NCBI GenBank assembly: GCA_932294295.1
Contig: OW028582.1
Coordinates: 1,508,515-1,572,514 of the forward strand
DNA: 64,000 bases
From: Alitta virens
Lineage: Eukaryota > Annelida > Polychaeta > Phyllodocida > Nereididae
Reading direction: 5' to 3'
A program made the position numbers and the translations under genes. The first letter of the stretch is position 1, and the number at the start of each line of letters is the position of its first letter. Below are positions 1 to 10,397 of this stretch, piece after piece. The notes under the pieces are model-generated. The model saw nothing but the letters and a program-made list of their open reading frames with translations, was not told the DNA's origin and searched no databases.

Positions 1-344
1 GTAGTGGTAGTAGTAGTGGTAGTAGTAGTGGTAGTAGTGGTAGTAGTAGTACTAGTAGTAGTAGTAGTGGTAGTAATGGTAGTAGTAGTGGTAGTAGTGG
101 TAGTAGTAGTACTAGTAGTAGTAGTGGTAGTAGTAGTAGTGGTAGTAATGGTAGTAGTAGTGGTAGTAGTGGAAGTAGTAGTACTAGTAGTGGTAGTAGT
201 AGTAGTAGTAGTAGTGGTAGTAGTAGTAGTGGTAGTAGTAGTAGTAGTAGTGGTAGTAGTAGTAGTGGTAGTAATGGTAGTAGTAGTGGTAGTAGTGGTG
301 GTAGTAGTGGTAGTAGTAGTGGTAGTAGTAGTAGAAGTAGTAGC

Positions 345-394
<50 letters not shown>

Positions 395-404
395 AAGTAG
401 TAGC

Positions 405-436
<32 letters not shown>

Positions 437-525
437 TAGTAGTAGTGGTAGTAATGGTAGTAGTAGTGGTAGTAGTGGTAGTAGTAGTACTAGTAGTGGT
501 AGTAGTAGTAGTAGTAGTAGTAGTA
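1..525. repeat. GTA/GTG trinucleotide array
   Basis: A nearly pure trinucleotide array made of GTA with interspersed GTG, GAA and GCA variants, grouped into a higher-order pattern (blocks with ACTAGTAGT and AATGGTAGT recur). It begins before the window edge. The long poly-valine reading frame across it is a by-product of the repeat and not a gene. Confidence 0.97.
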
Positions 526-762
526 CCAACCTGTCTAATCTAGCATTAGCATCAACAGCAAGTGAAATATCTAGCAATATATGTTGTATAATATAACTAA
601 ATGACAGTGCTAATTACTTTGTGCAAGTAAACATGAATAATATAATATATATTTTTTAAGCTATTTGTTTCAAATCTGAAACCACCAATAATGGCCTAAT
701 TTGACAATTCATTTCCCAGCTGTAGTCTAGCTTCAATCTAATATATATACAATTATAAAGTG

Positions 763-802
<40 letters not shown>

Positions 803-925
803 TACTTCACAATATGGCAGTTCTATATTTGTCTTCTTTAATCAAGGAAAAAATGGAAGAAATTATTTACCTGCAGACCAGACTTTAATCTTTAATCCCG
901 ATTCTTTTCTCGTCCCCTAAGATGG
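526..925. other. AT-rich intergenic DNA with an AT dinucleotide run
   Basis: No coding or RNA feature is visible. It contains an (AT)n run at about 762-800 and otherwise unstructured AT-rich sequence. Confidence 0.7.
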
Positions 926-1000
926 AAAACCGGAAGCGTGATGACGTCACCATGCGTGATGAATGGGCTGGTCACGTGACCTTGATGTGATGACGTAAAC
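926..1000. promoter_or_regulatory. Clustered ETS, CRE and E-box words
   Basis: Within 75 bp lie ACCGGAAGCG (ETS-type), TGACGTCA (perfect CRE, 942-949), GTCACGTGAC (USF/TFE-type E-box, 971-980), TGACCTTGA (nuclear-receptor half site) and TGACGTAA. The words are seen directly. Their use as a promoter or enhancer is inferred from their density in otherwise AT-rich DNA. No transcript can be assigned. Confidence 0.4.
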
Positions 1001-1099
1001 TGAAAGAACAAAAAAAAAAAGATTCTGAGTCAAAATGAGCAAGACAAATTATATTATTATCGTTACACGTGGCAGTTCATCATTATTACTGCCAGTATT

Positions 1100-1200
1100 A
1101 ATATCTGCTGCAGTAAGTAAAAGACCCCACCTATGGGGTAAATGTACTGTGTGCCTCCAAGCAGCCTTATCATCTCATCATGACATTGAGAAAATTGAAC
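1100..1200 (+). repeat. SINE-C core fragment
   Basis: Contains the core words AAGTAAAAGACCCCACC and TATGGGGTAAATGT followed by CAAGCAGCCTTATCATCTC, shared with many other loci in the window. The tRNA head and 3' end are missing. Confidence 0.8.
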
Positions 1201-1222
1201 ATTGAAGAAAATGGTAGAATAT

Positions 1223-1380
1223 CAGTAGCGGATTTAGGAGGGGGTTAAACCTCCCCTCCCCTTCGGTCTAGTAAATTTTGATTTTTAAAAAAATAAAAAA
1301 ATTAGCGTTTCTCTCAATACATTTAATTTGTCAACCCCCCCCCCCCCCCCCTGGGGAAAAATGTTCTGGATCCGCCCCTG
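1223..1380. mobile_element. hAT-like MITE, 158 bp
   Basis: Left end CAGTAGCGGATTTAGGAG and the inverse of the right end (CAGGGGCGGATCCAGAA) form terminal inverted repeats of the CAGGGGCGGATC type common in hAT-like non-autonomous elements. AATAT flanks both sides (1218-1222 and 1381-1385), a partial target duplication. The interior is AT-rich with a poly-C run and has no coding capacity. Confidence 0.65.
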
Positions 1381-1385
1381 AATAT

Positions 1386-1820
1386 TCCAGAAATACAAAC
1401 ACAAATTGACTACAGTAATTTATTATTAACTGACTGCATTATATTGCCCTCCAATAAAAGCTCTCTCTTAAGAGCAGCTCTCACTTAAATGCTCTCCCAT
1501 AAAGAGTTTTACCGCTACAAAAAAAGTCTGCCTCAAAATGCTGCAAATAAAAGTATACTGACCAAAAAAATCAGTTTTAACACACTTTTAGGGCTTCTGT
1601 TTTAAATTACTAGTAATATATAATTGTTACCATTTATCAACTAAAAGATCTATACCAAATTATTTGGTAAATAACAATTAATGTTTTACTGGACAGCCAA
1701 ACTTCCCAGCATCTAGTTAAAGGACTTTTAAATTAGAAGCTCGAGGGCTAGGTCTTAGTTCTTAATGTGAGGTCTTAAGGTGAACCAGTTTTTGCCCACG
1801 GCCCAGGTACAAATGAGAGG
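1386..1820. other. Intergenic DNA, nothing recognised
   Basis: AT-rich single-copy-looking sequence. No open frame, RNA or repeat could be supported. Confidence 0.6.
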
Positions 1821-1824
1821 GGAA

Positions 1825-1870
1825 AATCACTCTATTTATAGCATCAGGTTCCAATAACCATGGCAACCAC
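1825..1870 (-). promoter_or_regulatory. Minus-strand core-promoter-like cluster
   Basis: Read on the minus strand, an RFX-type X-box half-palindrome (GTTGCCATGGTTAT, 1854-1867) overlaps an inverted CCAAT box (ATTGG, 1851-1855), followed by CTATAAATAG (1832-1841). The latter fits both a TATA box and a MEF2 site. The order is promoter-like, although CCAAT and TATA are closer than usual. No downstream open frame is convincing. Confidence 0.35.
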
Positions 1871-2117
1871 AGTCGCCGACAAAAGAAAAAGGGAAAAAGA
1901 TCGATGAAACAAATTGCCTATTGCTGTCCAGGAGGACAGTGCCTTGACCGCTCTGACTTGACCACTGGTCACTTCGAGCGCAGTCTCTTTCTGCAGGGAA
2001 TACTGTCAACATGTCTTCACCGAAGCAGACTTTTCATGTCTGACAATCTATTCTTAGATCACACTCAACTCTCCGGTGTGGGAAACGCGATAAAATAATC
2101 AAAAACGGAATTCCCAT

Positions 2118-2200
2118 TAATGACGTCACGCCTGCTATAAATAGCCACACTGCTGCTGTTGTTGGTGGTGATAAATAAAAAGGGGATTGCAAATTAGACG
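2118..2200 (+). promoter_or_regulatory. CRE plus TATA promoter-like cluster
   Basis: TGACGTCA (2121-2128) lies just upstream of CTATAAATAG (2135-2144), with a second GACGTCA word about 55 bp further on. A CRE next to a TATA box is typical of cAMP-responsive core promoters. If used, initiation would fall near 2165. The TATA word could equally be a MEF2 site. There is no supporting coding frame. Confidence 0.38.
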
Positions 2201-2275
2201 TCATGAGTGAGTGGACATGGGTTAGCTGCTGTTCCAAAACAATCCCGCTACATCAATCTGTAGAGCATCTATCTG

Positions 2276-2312
2276 GCCCTGCTGCTGCTGCTGGCTGCTG
2301 CTGCTGCTGCTG
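2276..2312. repeat. CTG trinucleotide run
   Basis: About twelve CTG units with one TGG interruption. Confidence 0.9.
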
Positions 2313-2343
2313 GTACCACTGATGTGCAGAGCACGGCCAACTG

Positions 2344-2553
2344 TCACAAATTGACAGACATTGACAGATCTAGAGCGAGCAGGTCCCATCTATTGTGTGC
2401 CTCAATGGCAGAGCTCTTGTACTTGAACCAGTACACTGGGTTGTTGTGGCCTTTCATGGGTACCAAGTAGAACCATGCAGGACCCAGTGGGACCCAGGCC
2501 ATAATAGAATTCGCTCTGCTAGACCATCGTTGCTCTGAATATAGGGCAATCAT
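2344..2553 (-). other. Unassigned 69-codon open frame
   Basis: The minus-strand frame ends in a stop at the left boundary and reads through a hydrophobic/aromatic segment (includes AWFYLVPMKGHNN) and a mixed C-terminal part. It is not in a recognisable repeat and is less AT-rich than its surroundings, so a decayed or real exon is possible. I recognise no family, and the opposite strand has no matching signal. Kept only as a candidate. Confidence 0.15.
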
Positions 2554-2639
2554 TTTATTGCCCTCATTCGCTTATCTAGACCACTTCGGTGGTATTCTGC
2601 AAGAGGCCTTTCACAACAGTACCACCATTGGTTACCCAA

Positions 2640-3200
2640 TAATAATGCTGCCTCTCCACTGAGCTAAAATAATTTCTTTAAATCAATTCATTCAACATTA
2701 TAAATAACCTGACACAGAATCCTGGCCAGGGCACTCTGCATGAGCTACATTTCAGCTGCTGGATGTCTAATAATTTGCATGAGACGTTAAGTTGGAGGTG
2801 CCTTGTACTCAGTGTCTATGCTGAGGCAGGTAAAAGTTCCCACCTATGGGGTGTGTGTGTGTGTGTGATTAGGGCTTTATGTCCTGTATTTCTGCACCAG
2901 TTGGGCTAATTAGGACAGGCAGAGACCAACTTAGGCTCGACCAGGAATCGAACCCGGGACCCAGCGGTTGGAATCCCAGAGCGCTACATCTGAGCTAGGC
3001 CCCCGCCCTCCTCTCCACTGAGCTAATATAATTTCTTTAAATCATTTCATTGAACATTATAAATAAACTGACACAGAATCCTGGCCAGGGCACTGCTACA
3101 TCTCAGCTGGATGTCTAAAAATGTGCATGAGACGTTAAGTTGGAGGTGCCTTGTACTCAGTGTCTATGCTGAGACAGGTAAATGACACCACCCATGGGGT
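2640..3200. repeat. Imperfect tandem duplication around a SINE
   Basis: The segment starting CTCTCCACTGAGCTAA at about 2650 (through AATTTCTTTAAATC, ACACAGAATCCTGGCC and the SINE-C core) recurs at about 3010 with the same order. The family A SINE (2850-3009) sits between the copies, interrupting the first SINE-C core after CCTATGGGGT. Copy divergence is roughly 5-10 percent by eye. Confidence 0.8.
2850..3009 (-). mobile_element. SINE-A copy with internal deletion
   Basis: The tRNA-derived head is on the minus strand. A-box region TAGCTCAGATGTAGCGC and B-box GGTTCGATTCC are visible, followed by the family body and a (CA)n tail. About 36 bp of the body (the GCCATGGTCTCTGCC side) are deleted relative to other copies. 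Confidence 0.85.
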
Positions 3201-3340
3201 AAATTTATAACATGGTGTTGACCCCAAGCAGCCTTATCGTCTCATCATTACGTCTGCTTCTGGTAGCTGGTCATATGAACTGACTAAGCTTCAGACCCAG
3301 CAGCATTTATACAACACAATACAATACAATACAATAAATT
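3085..3340 (+). mobile_element. SINE-C copy with AATAC tail
   Basis: Carries the core (GTGCCTTGTACTCAGTGTC, CACCCATGGGGTAAAT), the C-type 3' end (CCTTATCGTCTCATCATTAC, CTGACTAAGCTTCAGACCC) and an (AATAC)n tail. A tRNA head is not recognisable at the left, so it is 5' truncated or lies within the duplicated segment. Confidence 0.8.
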
Positions 3341-3344
3341 CTTT

Positions 3345-4320
3345 CTTTCTTTTTGTCTGAATAGATACTTTACAACTGTGCTGTAAAAACCAACATTTCA
3401 GTTTCCTTATTGCAAATAGTTTCTATCCTTTAATGGCTATCAATTCATTACAATACCTTTGTTACTTAACAACTTTGAATATTTACTGCTAAAATATATC
3501 AGGGTTGTAAAATATATATATAGCAGCCTTGTTTTGTTTTTTCTTCAACTGTATGTGATAAACTCACGATTACACCAGTGGGGAGAGAAAAACAAACAGA
3601 AAAAACCGTTGGCCAAAGACGGAGACATATCCATTAGCATTCAGGTCTCGGGTGGTTAAAAGTAGAGGGCCCGGGACACCACCTTGAATAATGCCTGAAC
3701 ACAAACGTACAAGATAAAAAACAACAACAAAAGGGGGGGGGAAAAAGATGTGTTTGGAAATTAGATGCAGTTATTCTAGCCACGTTTGGGGCAGCTCAGA
3801 TGTATTGAGCAAAGGAAAAGTAGACTGACCAGTGGTCAAGGCAGCAACATAATGACCATAGGCTAACAACACACACTGACCATCTCCTGACATAACCATA
3901 TGAACTGCAGTAATGTTCTTAGACACTTATATCTTTCTCAGCATATTACACTTTGGTAATTAGCTGTCAATAACATATGTTAGAGAAAAAGACAAAATGG
4001 CGAATTAATTAATAATCATCTTGACTGGTCAAGGAAAAAATATATCATTATATTGACAAATCGAGGTGTTTTTATATACCTTTAAGCCATGAAAATAATT
4101 AAATTATATGCATGATTTACAGTAATAATAATATATAAAATACTGCATGTTTTTAAACGAAATATTGACAGCTAAAAATACAGATTAGCCTTCTCAAATA
4201 TAAGATGGAGCTATTTTAAAAAAAGGCAATATATTATATATACAACAGCTTAACATATAAAAAGAATTGATATATATTATAGATTTAAAAAAATAATAAT
4301 GACAGTGATTTCTGTCAAAA
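3345..4320. other. AT-rich intergenic DNA
   Basis: No supported gene. Contains poly-G at about 3733-3740 and several short AT runs. The 66-codon frame at 3459-3659 is low-complexity and not convincing. Confidence 0.6.
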
Positions 4321-4324
4321 AGAA

Positions 4325-4672
4325 TCAGTACATGAGTGGAGACAAATTGAACATTTTATAATTTTTGTCATCCAAAGTAGGTACTTGATCTTTAAAAAAA
4401 TAATAAAAATTTCTGGCAAAAAGAATTACTGTGTATGTTGTTGGTTGTTTATTTATCTTACAGTGTGATAAACAGCCATGATATGATTGTGGTACCATTT
4501 GAGCCATGTAGCTATCAATGTAAACAAACTGATTTCTGGAAAGACAGAGGTTCGCATCCCTGAAGCTAATCCGCATGAACACGTCTGGATGGATCACAGC
4601 ACTGACTGAACTTGAATCGCCATTTAAAAAGTGCTTAATTGCTTTAAATAATCGCCTTGTACTTAAAACCAA
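4325..4672 (-). other. Possible minus-strand exon, unassigned
   Basis: This minus-strand frame of 115 codons opens at a TTG and has a first in-frame ATG well inside. Its middle part (about 4462-4610) is less AT-rich than the surroundings and reads HPDVFMRISFRDANLCL and QMVPQSYHGCLSH. A good 5' splice donor word (CACT-GTAAGA in minus orientation) falls at 4457-4461, so an internal exon ending near 4462 is conceivable. No acceptor with a clear pyrimidine tract was seen and no protein family is recognised. It may equally be chance. Confidence 0.2.
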
Positions 4673-4679
4673 TCTGGCA

Positions 4680-5180
4680 TACCATTAAAGAAGCTTACAA
4701 TTGTGCCAAGTCGAGGGGGAGACTAATCTTTATGGAAAAGTGACATTCCAGTTCCCCTGAGGCTCGGAGCACTTTGGAACAACATTGTAAACAAAAACTA
4801 CCTGTCGACTGAGATTTGTGAAGATTTGTGAAATGTCTGATAACAAAAGATGTTATCGTGAGTTGACGAAAGGCTGATAGATGTATTGCATGAAAAATAA
4901 GGTTAAAACAGAGGATTTTTGGTGGCCATATTGAATGCAGGTGCGATTGATCCGGCTATCAGACTAGGCTCTCTTATCAGCCCAGCCAGTGTTTACTATT
5001 TAAAGAGCAGAGCTATCTAAATGTCGCTTAGCAACGAGGGCAGTAGCTACCCACTTAAGGGCAACAAGTCTGTAAGTCAGTTATCCCTTTAAAGAGAATT
5101 GGCAGTTGCTAAAGCAATATATATGGTATAATTTTACAATTCTGAGAAGTTCTACATTGCCATAAAACTACTCATGGCAG
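4680..5180. other. Intergenic DNA, nothing recognised
   Basis: No convincing open frame, RNA or repeat. Confidence 0.6.
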
Positions 5181-5184
5181 CCAT

Positions 5185-5460
5185 CTTGCTTTGGCGTCCC
5201 GCTAATTCCCGTCAGAAGCGAGACTTGGCGTGTTGAGCGTCATGAACGACGGTTTCTTTTCATGAGAAGAACGTCTCAGCCACTTGTCATGCGGAGCAGA
5301 CACTAAAGTCCCCCTCCTCCCACTATATTCGCCCTCTCTCTCCCCCTCAGAATTATCACCTCGCCCTTCCCTGACCTCTAGACATAATTCGTCCTCCTGC
5401 CACCAGAGGGCCGCTACCGGAAACATGCAGCGCCCTCTCAAGGACTGCCTAAGACCCTAC
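5185..5460. promoter_or_regulatory. GC-rich island with paired CTCF-like words
   Basis: A conspicuously GC- and CpG-richer patch. CCACCAGAGGGCC (5400-5412) fits the CTCF core at 12 of 13 positions, and about 20 bp on, CAGCGCCCTCT (about 5428-5438) is the inverse of AGAGGGCGCTG. Between them lies ACCGGAAAC. Frames are open on both strands because of composition and are not treated as genes. Insulator or promoter use is inference. Confidence 0.4.
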
Positions 5461-5934
5461 CCAGGGCTGCTGTGTCTGAAAGTTAATTATTTCTATTCAG
5501 AAGGCGAAATTAGATACACGCAGCTTCAAGAATCTCTGAAATAATTATTCCTTCCACCTTGAAATGCACAACATAAAATGTTTCTCTAAAACTGGATCTT
5601 ATGGCTGCAGTGGGCACGTGGTATCTGCCCATCTTTACCCAATGGCATAAAAGCAGTCGTGGGCCACTAGCCAATGGGGTAATCGCGTGAGTGGGGCACA
5701 TTTTAGGGCCAGTCTGCTGTTGTTACCCTACCTCCATCAATGGAGGGCTTAGTGCTAGGGGTTAGAATTATCTACCATCAAAATTAAGGATTCAACTAAA
5801 TCTCACTTGGAGTAGAACACATGACAGTGATATTATGTCAAATTGGCAAATTTTCCAATACTTTGGTTATTGCATGTCAACCACCATTATTGATTTAAGT
5901 TAATTACTCCACCCCTTTTATCTTGTTCTATTTT

Positions 5935-6640
5935 CACCATTGCCTCGTCTGATCTGATCTCATCTCTTTGCATCTCATATCAATTCGTCGAATCTTGTCT
6001 CATCTCACCTTGTCTCATCCCTTCTTATCTTGTCTCTCCCTATCTCATTGCATCTCATCTAATCTCACATCACCACATCTCATCTTGTCTGGAATTGTCT
6101 CATATCATTCCATCTTATCTCATCTTGTTTTATTCCATCTCATATCACCTCATCATGTCTCATATCATCTCATCTCATCTTGTCTATCTGATTTCATTTC
6201 GTCTTATATCATCTCATCTTGTCTTATATCATCTCATATCATCTCATGTACTCCCATCTCATCTTCTCCATTCATCTCATCTCATCTAACTTCATCCCAT
6301 CTCATCTTGTCTCATCTCGTATGGTCCTATCTTACCTCATCTCATCATGTCTCATCTTGTCTCAACTCATCTCATATTGTCTCTCCTTATCTCATCCAAT
6401 CTCATCTCATATGGTCTCATATCCTCTCCTCTCATCTTATCACATCTTGTCTCATCTCACATGATCCTATCTTACCTCATTTCATCTCATCACATCATGT
6501 CTCATCTCATCTTGTCTCAACTCATCTCATATTGTCTCTCTTTATCTCATCCCATCTCATCTCATATGGATTTATCTCATCTCGTCATAACTTGTCTCAT
6601 CTCATCTCATTCAATCTCATCTCGTCTCATCTAACCTGCT
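5935..6640. repeat. CATCT pentanucleotide array
   Basis: About 700 bp of degenerate (CATCT)n with TTGTC, TATCT and CACAT variants. All three frames are open because the unit lacks stops; the serine/histidine/isoleucine-rich frames here are repeat artefacts. Confidence 0.95.
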
Positions 6641-6659
6641 GTAAGATATTTATATTTCA

Positions 6660-7035
6660 TACAGCATATTCCGAACCTATCTCATAAAAATTCTAGTATA
6701 TTTCTTTCTACTTCTCATATAACCAAGTTTAACACAATGAATGAAACAATAAAATGTCTGTGTTTCAAGGCCAATTCATTCATTCTCAAGGCAGAATCTA
6801 AGGAGGCAGAATCTATGGTGACTGACTGACTGACTGGATAATGGCACTTGAGTAGACATGAATCAATTTACTATCTTACTTGAGAAACCATGACAAAAAA
6901 AAAGGCCTGTAATTATTATTGCACTCCAGCTCTTGTGATGTCTTGTTTGAACTGTGAATCCAATTTTGCTTGAAGACTCTAGGCACGAGTACATTAACTC
7001 TGGCAGTCCGTTTGCCTACATTATCTGCAGAGATA
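6660..7035. other. Intergenic DNA, nothing recognised
   Basis: Contains a short (GACT)n run near 6820. No gene or element seen. Confidence 0.6.
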
Positions 7036-7225
7036 TTGCAATCTCAAATATTTGAGATGAGGCTGATTTGATTAACAAAATCAGATAGCAAGCGAGGCTG
7101 GATTATCACTAAGAATAGAACCGAGTAGGATAGAATAGAATACAATATAATAAAATAGAATTTAATATAATACGAAAGAATCTCAAATATTTGAGAGGAG
7201 GCAGAGAACTTTGATTATCAACATC
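7036..7225. repeat. Duplicated palindrome around a TAGAA run
   Basis: The 14-bp palindrome CTCAAATATTTGAG occurs twice (7044-7057 and 7182-7195) with similar flanks (ATCTCAAATATTTGAGA then GAGG). Between them is a degenerate (AGAAT/ATAGA)n stretch. Confidence 0.75.
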
Positions 7226-7350
7226 AGGTGCTCCCCAGGGAGTTGAGAAAGGCTCAGGCTAGAGCAGGCCTTCCAAGGGTGTAAATTGTAATGTCAGCTG
7301 AGTTCTTTGGGAATAGCAGACACTAAGAACCAATTACATTACATTACATT
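7220..7350 (+). mobile_element. SINE-V-like 3' fragment with ACATT tail
   Basis: GTTGAGAAAGGCT, GCAGGCCTTCCAAGGGTGT and a (TTACA)n tail resemble the 3' part of the element at 61497-61760 (GTTGAGAAAGGCTAATGC, CTGGCCTGCAAAGGGTGT). The head is absent. Confidence 0.5.
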
Positions 7351-7387
7351 ACTAGCAGAACAGAAAATAGTAGAATAGAATAGAATG

Positions 7388-7550
7388 TCAAATTACTCAA
7401 TGCCACTGGGTCTGAATCCTAGTCAGCTTATATGACCAGCTGCAGGCTGACATAATGATGAGATGATAAGGCTGTTTGGAGTCCACACCATATTTCACAA
7501 TTACCCCATGGGTGGGGTCTTTTACTTGCTTCAATATAGCCAGAATAGAA
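7388..7550 (-). mobile_element. SINE-C 3' portion
   Basis: On the minus strand: core with ACCCCACCCATGGGGTAAT, then AGCCTTATCATCTCATCATT and the C-type end CATATAAGCTGACTAGGATT. It borders (TAGAA)n on both sides. Confidence 0.8.
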
Positions 7551-7559
7551 TAAAATTTG

Positions 7560-7761
7560 CTCACTTTCATACTTGCTTACTTACTTACTTACTTAGTCAC
7601 TTACTTACTTACTTACTAACTTATTAACTTACTTACTCACTTACTTACTAACTTATTTACTTACTTGCTTACTGGCTTACTAACTTACTAACTTTCTAAC
7701 TTACTAATTTACTTGCTTACTCACTTACTTACTAACTTACCTACTTACCTACTTACTTACC

Positions 7762-7801
<40 letters not shown>

Positions 7802-7803
7802 CA
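7560..7803. repeat. CTTA tetranucleotide array
   Basis: (CTTA)n with scattered CTAA and CTCA variants, purest at the 3' end. Confidence 0.95.
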
Positions 7804-7945
7804 CAAGCTATATAGATCTGTATTGTGTATGTAAGACAAAACAGCAATTAAGCTGAGATCAAGTGGGCAGGCACAAGAGTTAAATGGACAACATACCTCT
7901 GGGCATTGCCAGTAGATATTGTAGGATTAAACAAGATCAAGTGAA

Positions 7946-8000
7946 AAGGGGGGGGGGGGGAGGACCCCCCCCCCCGGGGGGGGGAGGGTAGCCAAAGGGC
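7946..8000. repeat. Homopolymer G and C runs
   Basis: Adjacent long G, C and G runs. Such a stretch is prone to assembly error, so its exact length is unreliable. Confidence 0.9.
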
Positions 8001-8084
8001 CCCCTTTGTTTACTACTCAACAGCTCTCTTAATTACCCCTTTGATCTGCTCATTCGCCACTGGTCCGCTAGGTGCCTCCAGCTA

Positions 8085-8125
8085 CATCCGGTGTACTCTC
8101 TTTAAGTGCGCATGCGCAACACACC
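8085..8125. promoter_or_regulatory. Perfect NRF1-type palindrome
   Basis: TGCGCATGCGCA at 8107-8118 is a perfect match to the NRF1 palindrome, in a window where CpG is generally sparse. The promoter role is inferred. Confidence 0.4.
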
Positions 8126-8343
8126 CCTCTGGCTAAAAGCAATTAAGGAAGGCTGTTAACAGAAGATAAGCTCTAGTACAGTGTCTCAATGCATTTTTTG
8201 TTTCCATAGATTGTATTACAGCAAATAAATTATGATTTACAGTAGTGGTGAAAAATAACTTTATAATTTAAGGTCTTGTCAACCTATGTATGGAGTATTT
8301 CACCAGTGCACTTTTTAAGGTCAATGCACACTTTGCAAATAAC

Positions 8344-8440
8344 ACTGCTCTTGTTGTCTCACTCATTTGGTTGCTGTCTCACTCACTGTCTCACTCATTT
8401 GGTTGCAGTCTCACTCATTTGGTTGCTGTCTCACTCCTTC
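8344..8440. repeat. Short tandem repeat TCTCACTCATTTGGTTGC
   Basis: The 18-19 bp unit TCTCACTCATTTGGTTGCT recurs about four to five times with small variation. Confidence 0.85.
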
Positions 8441-8482
8441 AGACGTGAGTATTTTCTTCATATTTTAATTTATCTCACAAGT

Positions 8483-8890
8483 TTAAAGTTGCACTGTCTG
8501 TCAAATTTGCAATTTTCTAAGACGCTATCAAACAGTTGAAAATTACCTTTATTAATCTAGGCACACTTAATTTGTGTGAATTAATGATTTCATAAGACAT
8601 TAATTACTTAAAAATGAATTATACATTGAGAGAAATCCAGATCAAAACATTGGAAACGCAATGGAAATGACATCATCACCATTGTTCAGTATTGTGACGT
8701 CATCACTGGGTTTGTTTACATATTTAGTTTCTGATGGCATGAAAAACTAATATTTATATAATTTATTGTAAATTAAAACTAAATTGTTGTGCTAAAGTGG
8801 GTACGTAATGGTGAAAAATATCATGAGACAAGAAGGCAGTATTGATTTATATCATTATTTTAATGTGCAAATTCGACAGACAGTGCACCA
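8483..8890. mobile_element. 408-bp inverted-repeat element, copy 1
   Basis: Left end TTAAAGTTGCACTGTCTGTC and the inverse of the right end (GGTGCACTGTCTGTCGAATT) form terminal inverted repeats. The interior matches the element at 11073-11471 in opposite orientation, sharing GATGATGTCATTTCCATTGC and GTAAACAAACCCAGTGATGA in inverse form. It contains a perfect CRE (8695-8702). The TTAA at the left end suggests a TTAA-type target, as in piggyBac-like MITEs; the right flank is degraded. It has no coding capacity. Confidence 0.7.
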
Positions 8891-8939
8891 TAATAAATCT
8901 TTAACATTTTAATGTAAACTTATCGGAAATGGCCAAACC

Positions 8940-9300
8940 TCACTCACTGAATAACTCTTTCTTGGAACACTGCATTGAAAATAATTATAAACCATAGCGC
9001 GTCAAAGATAATTGACTTGTTTTCTGGAGTCACCTTTCGTTGCCATGACAACCTGTCCTAATTGTTAGGACACGTTCCATTCATGACGTCACAATCATGA
9101 CGCCATTAGGCCGGAGTCAGCATCATGTAGCAGCATTGTTTAGGCCACAATGGATTTTCGTCACGAAAGGCCAATAATTGAGAAACAAACTAGGTCATTA
9201 GTTGTTGTCAGGGCCACTAGGGGGGGGGGGGGTCAAATTGACCTTGAATGACCGAGTCACATGACCTAGTTCACGACAAGAGAGGCTTAATTGAATTCAT
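8940..9300. promoter_or_regulatory. X-box, CRE and CTCF-like cluster
   Basis: GTTGCCATGACAAC (9039-9052, RFX X-box form), TGACGTCA (9084-9091), a second ATGACGC word, CCACTAGGGGGG at about 9211-9222 (CTCF-like but ending in poly-G), and paired TGACC/GGTCA half sites at 9229-9262. Single-copy-looking DNA otherwise. Function is inferred. Confidence 0.35.
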
Positions 9301-9580
9301 TAAGGTAGAGAACATTTGCACCTAGGCAAATACAATTCTATAGGCCCATAGATGCGGAAAGAAACATTTGAACATATATTAATTTTGCATTTGACTTTAC
9401 AAAGTAATCAGTATATTTATGCTACCAATAATTATCATTATATATTTAAAATCTGGTTTAACAAAGTATTCCAACAACGAAAATGTATAAAATATTTAAA
9501 TGATATTCTGATTTTCTTCCTTACAATAGGCTATCTACAATTGGCTACAGCTCTATGGTATTATGCAGTAAAATTTGCTA
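9301..9580. other. AT-rich intergenic DNA
   Basis: A 77-codon frame (9352-9585) is AT-rich and has no recognisable feature. Nothing else seen. Confidence 0.55.
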
Positions 9581-9581
9581 C

Positions 9582-9590
9582 ATAGATAGG

Positions 9591-9667
<77 letters not shown>

Positions 9668-9711
9668 GGATAGGATAGGATAGGATAAGATAGGATAGAT
9701 AGGATAGACAG

Positions 9712-9753
<42 letters not shown>

Positions 9754-9805
9754 CAGATTGAAAGATAGATAAATAGATAGATAGATAGGTAGATAGATAG
9801 ACAGA
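9582..9805. repeat. GATA tetranucleotide array
   Basis: (GATA)n with an internal pentamer (GGATA)n patch at about 9668-9715. It is contiguous with the 3' end of the SINE-B copy that follows and is best seen as its expanded tail. Confidence 0.95.
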
Positions 9806-9950
9806 TATTGAAAGTGCAGCCCTCTAAGGCAAGTTCTTGCCACTATCGAGGGTTGATTGACAAGGTGAGAGAGAGGAGGAGTCCACCCATGTTACACATT
9901 TACCCCATGGGTGGGATCTTTTACTTGCCTCAGCATAGACAACTATAGCC
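9806..9950 (-). mobile_element. SINE-B, 5'-truncated
   Basis: On the minus strand, the shared core (GCTGAGGCAAGTAAAAGATC, CACCCATGGGGTAAATG) is followed by the B-type 3' end (ATAGTGGCAAGAACTTGCC, AGAGGGCTGCACTTTCAAT) and a (TATC)n tail. The tRNA head is missing. Confidence 0.88.
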
Positions 9951-9959
9951 CTGCTTTGC

Positions 9960-10395
9960 TACAATGAAACATTCATCTAAGTATTCGTGACATTTGCTTG
10001 TAAATTGGACAATGCATGCACTTCGAGAATAAACTTTGCACTAGAAATAACATTCAAATGAACTGTCACATTGAATAAACGGGTCATTCGATCAAATTCG
10101 CCTCACAAAATGTCAATGAGCCAGAATGTTTAGCACTCGAACGCTGCCATTTTCAAAGGTTTGAGAATTGTAAATTGGAGTCCAATTCAAATATCAGGTA
10201 ATCGGGCTCAAATATCACCTGTGGCTTTCTTATTGTCCAAACGACAGGTGAAAATGATATTTACAGGAAACTGCTGACTTCCTTTGTGTGGAGTTGATGT
10301 TCTATCTTGTATTCATTCTTACGTTTAATTATTAAGGTTTGAATTTCATTCTCAGATCAAAGCTTGGTACCTCCGCGTCTTGAGAGATAAACAAT
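9960..10395. other. Intergenic DNA, nothing recognised
   Basis: No supported gene or repeat. Confidence 0.55.
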
Positions 10396-10397
10396 GA

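Noticed and set aside
4..543. 179-codon poly-valine frame
   Set aside because: Pure product of a GTA/GTG trinucleotide array; no start context, no non-repeat sequence.
5968..6687. 239-codon Ser/His/Ile-rich frame
   Set aside because: Lies entirely in the CATCT pentamer array, and other frames of the same array are equally open.
7560..7803. CRISPR-like or telomeric repeat
   Set aside because: It is a simple CTTA tetranucleotide array without spacers; no TTAGGG or other telomere unit.
7946..8000. G-quadruplex regulatory element
   Set aside because: G and C homopolymers of uncertain length alternate directly; more likely slippage or assembly noise, so no structural claim is made.
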